Source of the DNA: Rhizorhabdus sp049889055 | GTDB lineage: Bacteria; Pseudomonadota; Alphaproteobacteria; Sphingomonadales; Sphingomonadaceae | Assembly (NCBI RefSeq): GCF_049889055.1 | Contig: NZ_JBLTWO010000007.1 | Coordinates: 62,001 to 126,000, forward strand | Direction of reading: 5' to 3' | Length of the DNA stretch: 64,000 nucleotides | Part shown: in pieces, positions 62,454 to 64,000 of the stretch | Numbering within the stretch: the first letter of the stretch is position 1 | Layout: each line of letters opens with the position of its first letter | Notes under the pieces: generated by a model | What the model was told of the DNA's origin: nothing | What the model saw: the letters and a program-made list of their open reading frames with translations, nothing else | Databases searched by the model: none | Program-made: the position numbers and the translations under genes

Positions 62454-63368
62454 TCATGTCGTCGACTTCGGGCTGAGCTGTGCCGCCGGCGGCTCGATGC
62501 GGCTGCCGGGCTCGCGCGATACGCGCGCGACCATCCGCGATGGATCACGCATGTCGATCGAAACGAGGCCCTTGCCGAGAAGGCCGGCGCGGCGGTCTTC
62601 CTGTGCAAAGAAGACCAGCGCCTTGGCCGCCTCCGCATCGCCTTCGGGCAGCAGCAGCTTTTCGCCCGACTGAAAGATGATGTCCCAGCGCCGGTCGCCC
62701 TGCCAGCTCGCCGCCGTGACCAGCGGCCTGAGCGACGGGGCATTCGCCATCAGCGCCGCGAGCGCGCTGGCACGGCGGTTTGCGCCGGGCCCGACGACGA
62801 CAGGCAGATCGGGCATGGCGCGGTCGTCGACCGGGCCGATCACGACCCCGTCCTTGTCGATCAGTGCCAGCCGGTGCTGATATTGCCAGATCGCGGTCGG
62901 CACGCGCTCGACGATGTCGACGACCAGCGTGTCGGGCAGGCGCCGCGATACCCGAGCGTCCGAAATCCAGCCGAGCTTCATCAGTTCGGCGCGCGTGCCG
63001 TCCAGATCGACCAGAGGCATGGGTCGTGCCTGTTGCCGCATGGCGATGTCGTAGACGACGGCGCTGTCGACCTGACGGCGATTCAATATCTCGACATTGC
63101 GGACTTTGAAGCCCGCGCTGCCGATGCCGTCGGCGATCATCAGGCCGATCATCTGCGGCAGGCCCATGGCGATCAGGCCGGCTATAACCCCGCCGGTGAC
63201 GGCGATGCCGAGCGTCCAGTTCCCGGTCTTGCGGAGCGCGTCGCGCGAGATCGGCAGCTGATCGACGGCCTTGTCGAGGGTCGAGGCGCTGCGGCGCGTG
63301 GGCGCGCGACGGGCCGGCGCGCTGGCGCGCGGTCGGCGGTCGGCGGAACGCGCGCGCGCGGCCTTCAT
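62454..63368 (-). CDS. ftsQ: Cell division protein FtsQ
   Basis: Bitopic divisome protein linking early and late division. The 304-residue protein has a basic cytosolic N-terminus (Arg/Ala-rich, 1-50), one membrane helix (about 52-76), a POTRA domain (FKVRNVEILNRRQV) and a FtsQ beta domain. It overlaps the ddl end by four bases. Confidence 0.94.
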   Translation of the reverse strand: MKAARARSADRRPRASAPARRAPTRRSASTLDKAVDQLPISRDALRKTGNWTLGIAVTGGVIAGLIAMGLPQMIGLMIADGIGSAGFKVRNVEILNRRQVDSAVVYDIAMRQQARPMPLVDLDGTRAELMKLGWISDARVSRRLPDTLVVDIVERVPTAIWQYQHRLALIDKDGVVIGPVDDRAMPDLPVVVGPGANRRASALAALMANAPSLRPLVTAASWQGDRRWDIIFQSGEKLLLPEGDAEAAKALVFFAQEDRRAGLLGKGLVSIDMRDPSRMVARVSREPGSRIEPPAAQLSPKSTT

Positions 63369-64000
63369 CCCTGCTGTCCTTCCTTTGCCTTCTTGTCTGC
63401 CAGCGCCTCGTCGACGATCGCCTGGACAAGATCGGCATAGGTCATGCCCGTCTGCTTCGCCTGTTCGGGGACGAGGCTGAGCGGGGTCATGCCCGGCTGG
63501 GTGTTGACCTCAAGCAGATAGAGGCCCTCGATGCCCTGTTCGTCATCCCAGCGGAAGTCGGAGCGTGACGTACCCCGGCATCCCAGCACGCGGTGCGCGT
63601 CGAGCGCCATGCGCATGGCTTCGTCGGCGATGTCCTGCGGGATGTTCGCCGGACAGACATGCGTCGTCAGGCCGTCGGTATATTTGGCCTCATAGTCATA
63701 GAAGCCGCTGGTCGGGACCAGCTCGGTGACGCACAGCGCGCGATCGCCGAGCACCGCCACGGTCAATTCGCGCCCCCGGATGAAGGGCTCGGCGAGCAAT
63801 GTCTTGAAGGTCTGCCAGGGGCCATGGGCATCACGATGAATCGGCGACCCGTGATTGTCACGATCTTTTATGATCGCGACGCCGACCGACGATCCCTCGT
63901 TGACGGGCTTGAGCACATAGGGGCGGGGCAGGGGATCTCCCTCGTGCAGGCTCGCGCTCTCGACGATCCGGCCCTCGGGCATGCGGATGCCGGCGGGGAC
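63365..64000 (-). CDS. ddl: D-alanine-D-alanine ligase (partial, N-terminus outside the window)
   Basis: Joins two D-alanines for peptidoglycan. Only the C-terminal 211 residues are inside. They hold VLKPVNEGSSVGV (ATP loop), GRELTVAVLGDRALCVTEL, and the metal/catalytic LLEVNTQPGMTPLSLVPEQ. The reading frame continues without a stop to base 64000. It overlaps ftsQ by ATGA, fitting the murC-murB-ddl-ftsQ-ftsA-ftsZ order. Confidence 0.93.
   Translation of the reverse strand, partial: VPAGIRMPEGRIVESASLHEGDPLPRPYVLKPVNEGSSVGVAIIKDRDNHGSPIHRDAHGPWQTFKTLLAEPFIRGRELTVAVLGDRALCVTELVPTSGFYDYEAKYTDGLTTHVCPANIPQDIADEAMRMALDAHRVLGCRGTSRSDFRWDDEQGIEGLYLLEVNTQPGMTPLSLVPEQAKQTGMTYADLVQAIVDEALADKKAKEGQQG

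Noticed and set aside
60813..63440. An 875-codon open frame opposite ftsZ, ftsA and ftsQ
   Set aside because: Rich in Arg, Asp and His, as expected of the antisense of G+C-rich genes, with no family features.

Overview
The window reads as a contiguous piece of the chromosome of a G+C-rich alphaproteobacterium of the order Sphingomonadales (Sphingomonas/Rhizorhabdus/Sphingobium type). Supporting signs are a serine palmitoyltransferase gene with a dedicated acyl carrier protein gene just upstream (sphingolipid synthesis), a PhyR/NepR/EcfG general stress response locus, an argS-SPOR-nagZ-scpAB-tatABC gene order, and frequent non-ATG starts. The order is firm; the genus is inference. No insertion sequence, prophage or CRISPR array was seen. 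Coding density is high, and the only gene-free stretch over 300 bases is 40448-40762.

Layout. 1-0.6 kb: pyrE, with the first codons of a probable pdxJ. 0.8-7.2 kb: the aa3 cytochrome c oxidase operon (coxB, ctaD, ctaB, a small membrane ORF, ctaG, coxC, DUF983, surf1), continued by overlapping stops and starts into UDP-galactopyranose mutase and a glycosyltransferase (to 9.45 kb). 9.6-12.5 kb: a solitary UvrD-like helicase just downstream of tRNA-Ser(CGA). 12.7-17.6 kb: housekeeping genes (hspQ, rplU-rpmA, a GNAT, a TetR regulator, obgE, proB). 17.6-29.7 kb: a sphingolipid locus with an SDR reductase (ceramide reductase candidate), a stand-alone PycTM-type membrane protein, ACP, serine palmitoyltransferase, a hybrid histidine kinase, a Tam41-like nucleotidyltransferase with a lipid kinase and a secreted DUF2141 protein, an LptF/LptG-type permease pair, a fatty acid hydroxylase and a GNAT-fold ceramide synthase candidate. 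29.7-36.7 kb: mixed single genes and small operons. 36.7-40.4 kb: a TonB-dependent receptor with a PepSY partner behind a Fur-like box, then bcp. 40.8-43.5 kb: glnE. 43.5-47.9 kb: the general stress response locus (second NepR-like protein, ecfG, phyR, nepR, a PhyP-like kinase, a predicted EcfG-driven small RNA, an entericidin-like lipoprotein). 47.9-57.6 kb: dgt, an M28 membrane protease, argS, SPOR protein, nagZ, scpA, scpB, tatA, tatB, tatC on the minus strand. 57.7-64 kb: a small secreted protein, a TPR-SPOR protein, and ftsZ, ftsA, ftsQ and ddl (cut by the window edge).

How the parts fit. The 17.6-29.7 kb block holds candidates for the core ceramide pathway (ACP-linked serine condensation, N-acylation, reduction, hydroxylation) and for headgroup phosphorylation, with an LptFG-type permease that may serve glycosphingolipid export in bacteria whose outer leaflet carries glycosphingolipids rather than classical LPS. 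The stress locus is wired as an autoregulatory circuit: GGAAC-N17-GTT promoters lie upstream of ecfG, of nepR and of a non-coding stretch with two strong hairpins whose loops are C-rich, which is the best candidate here for an undescribed regulator.
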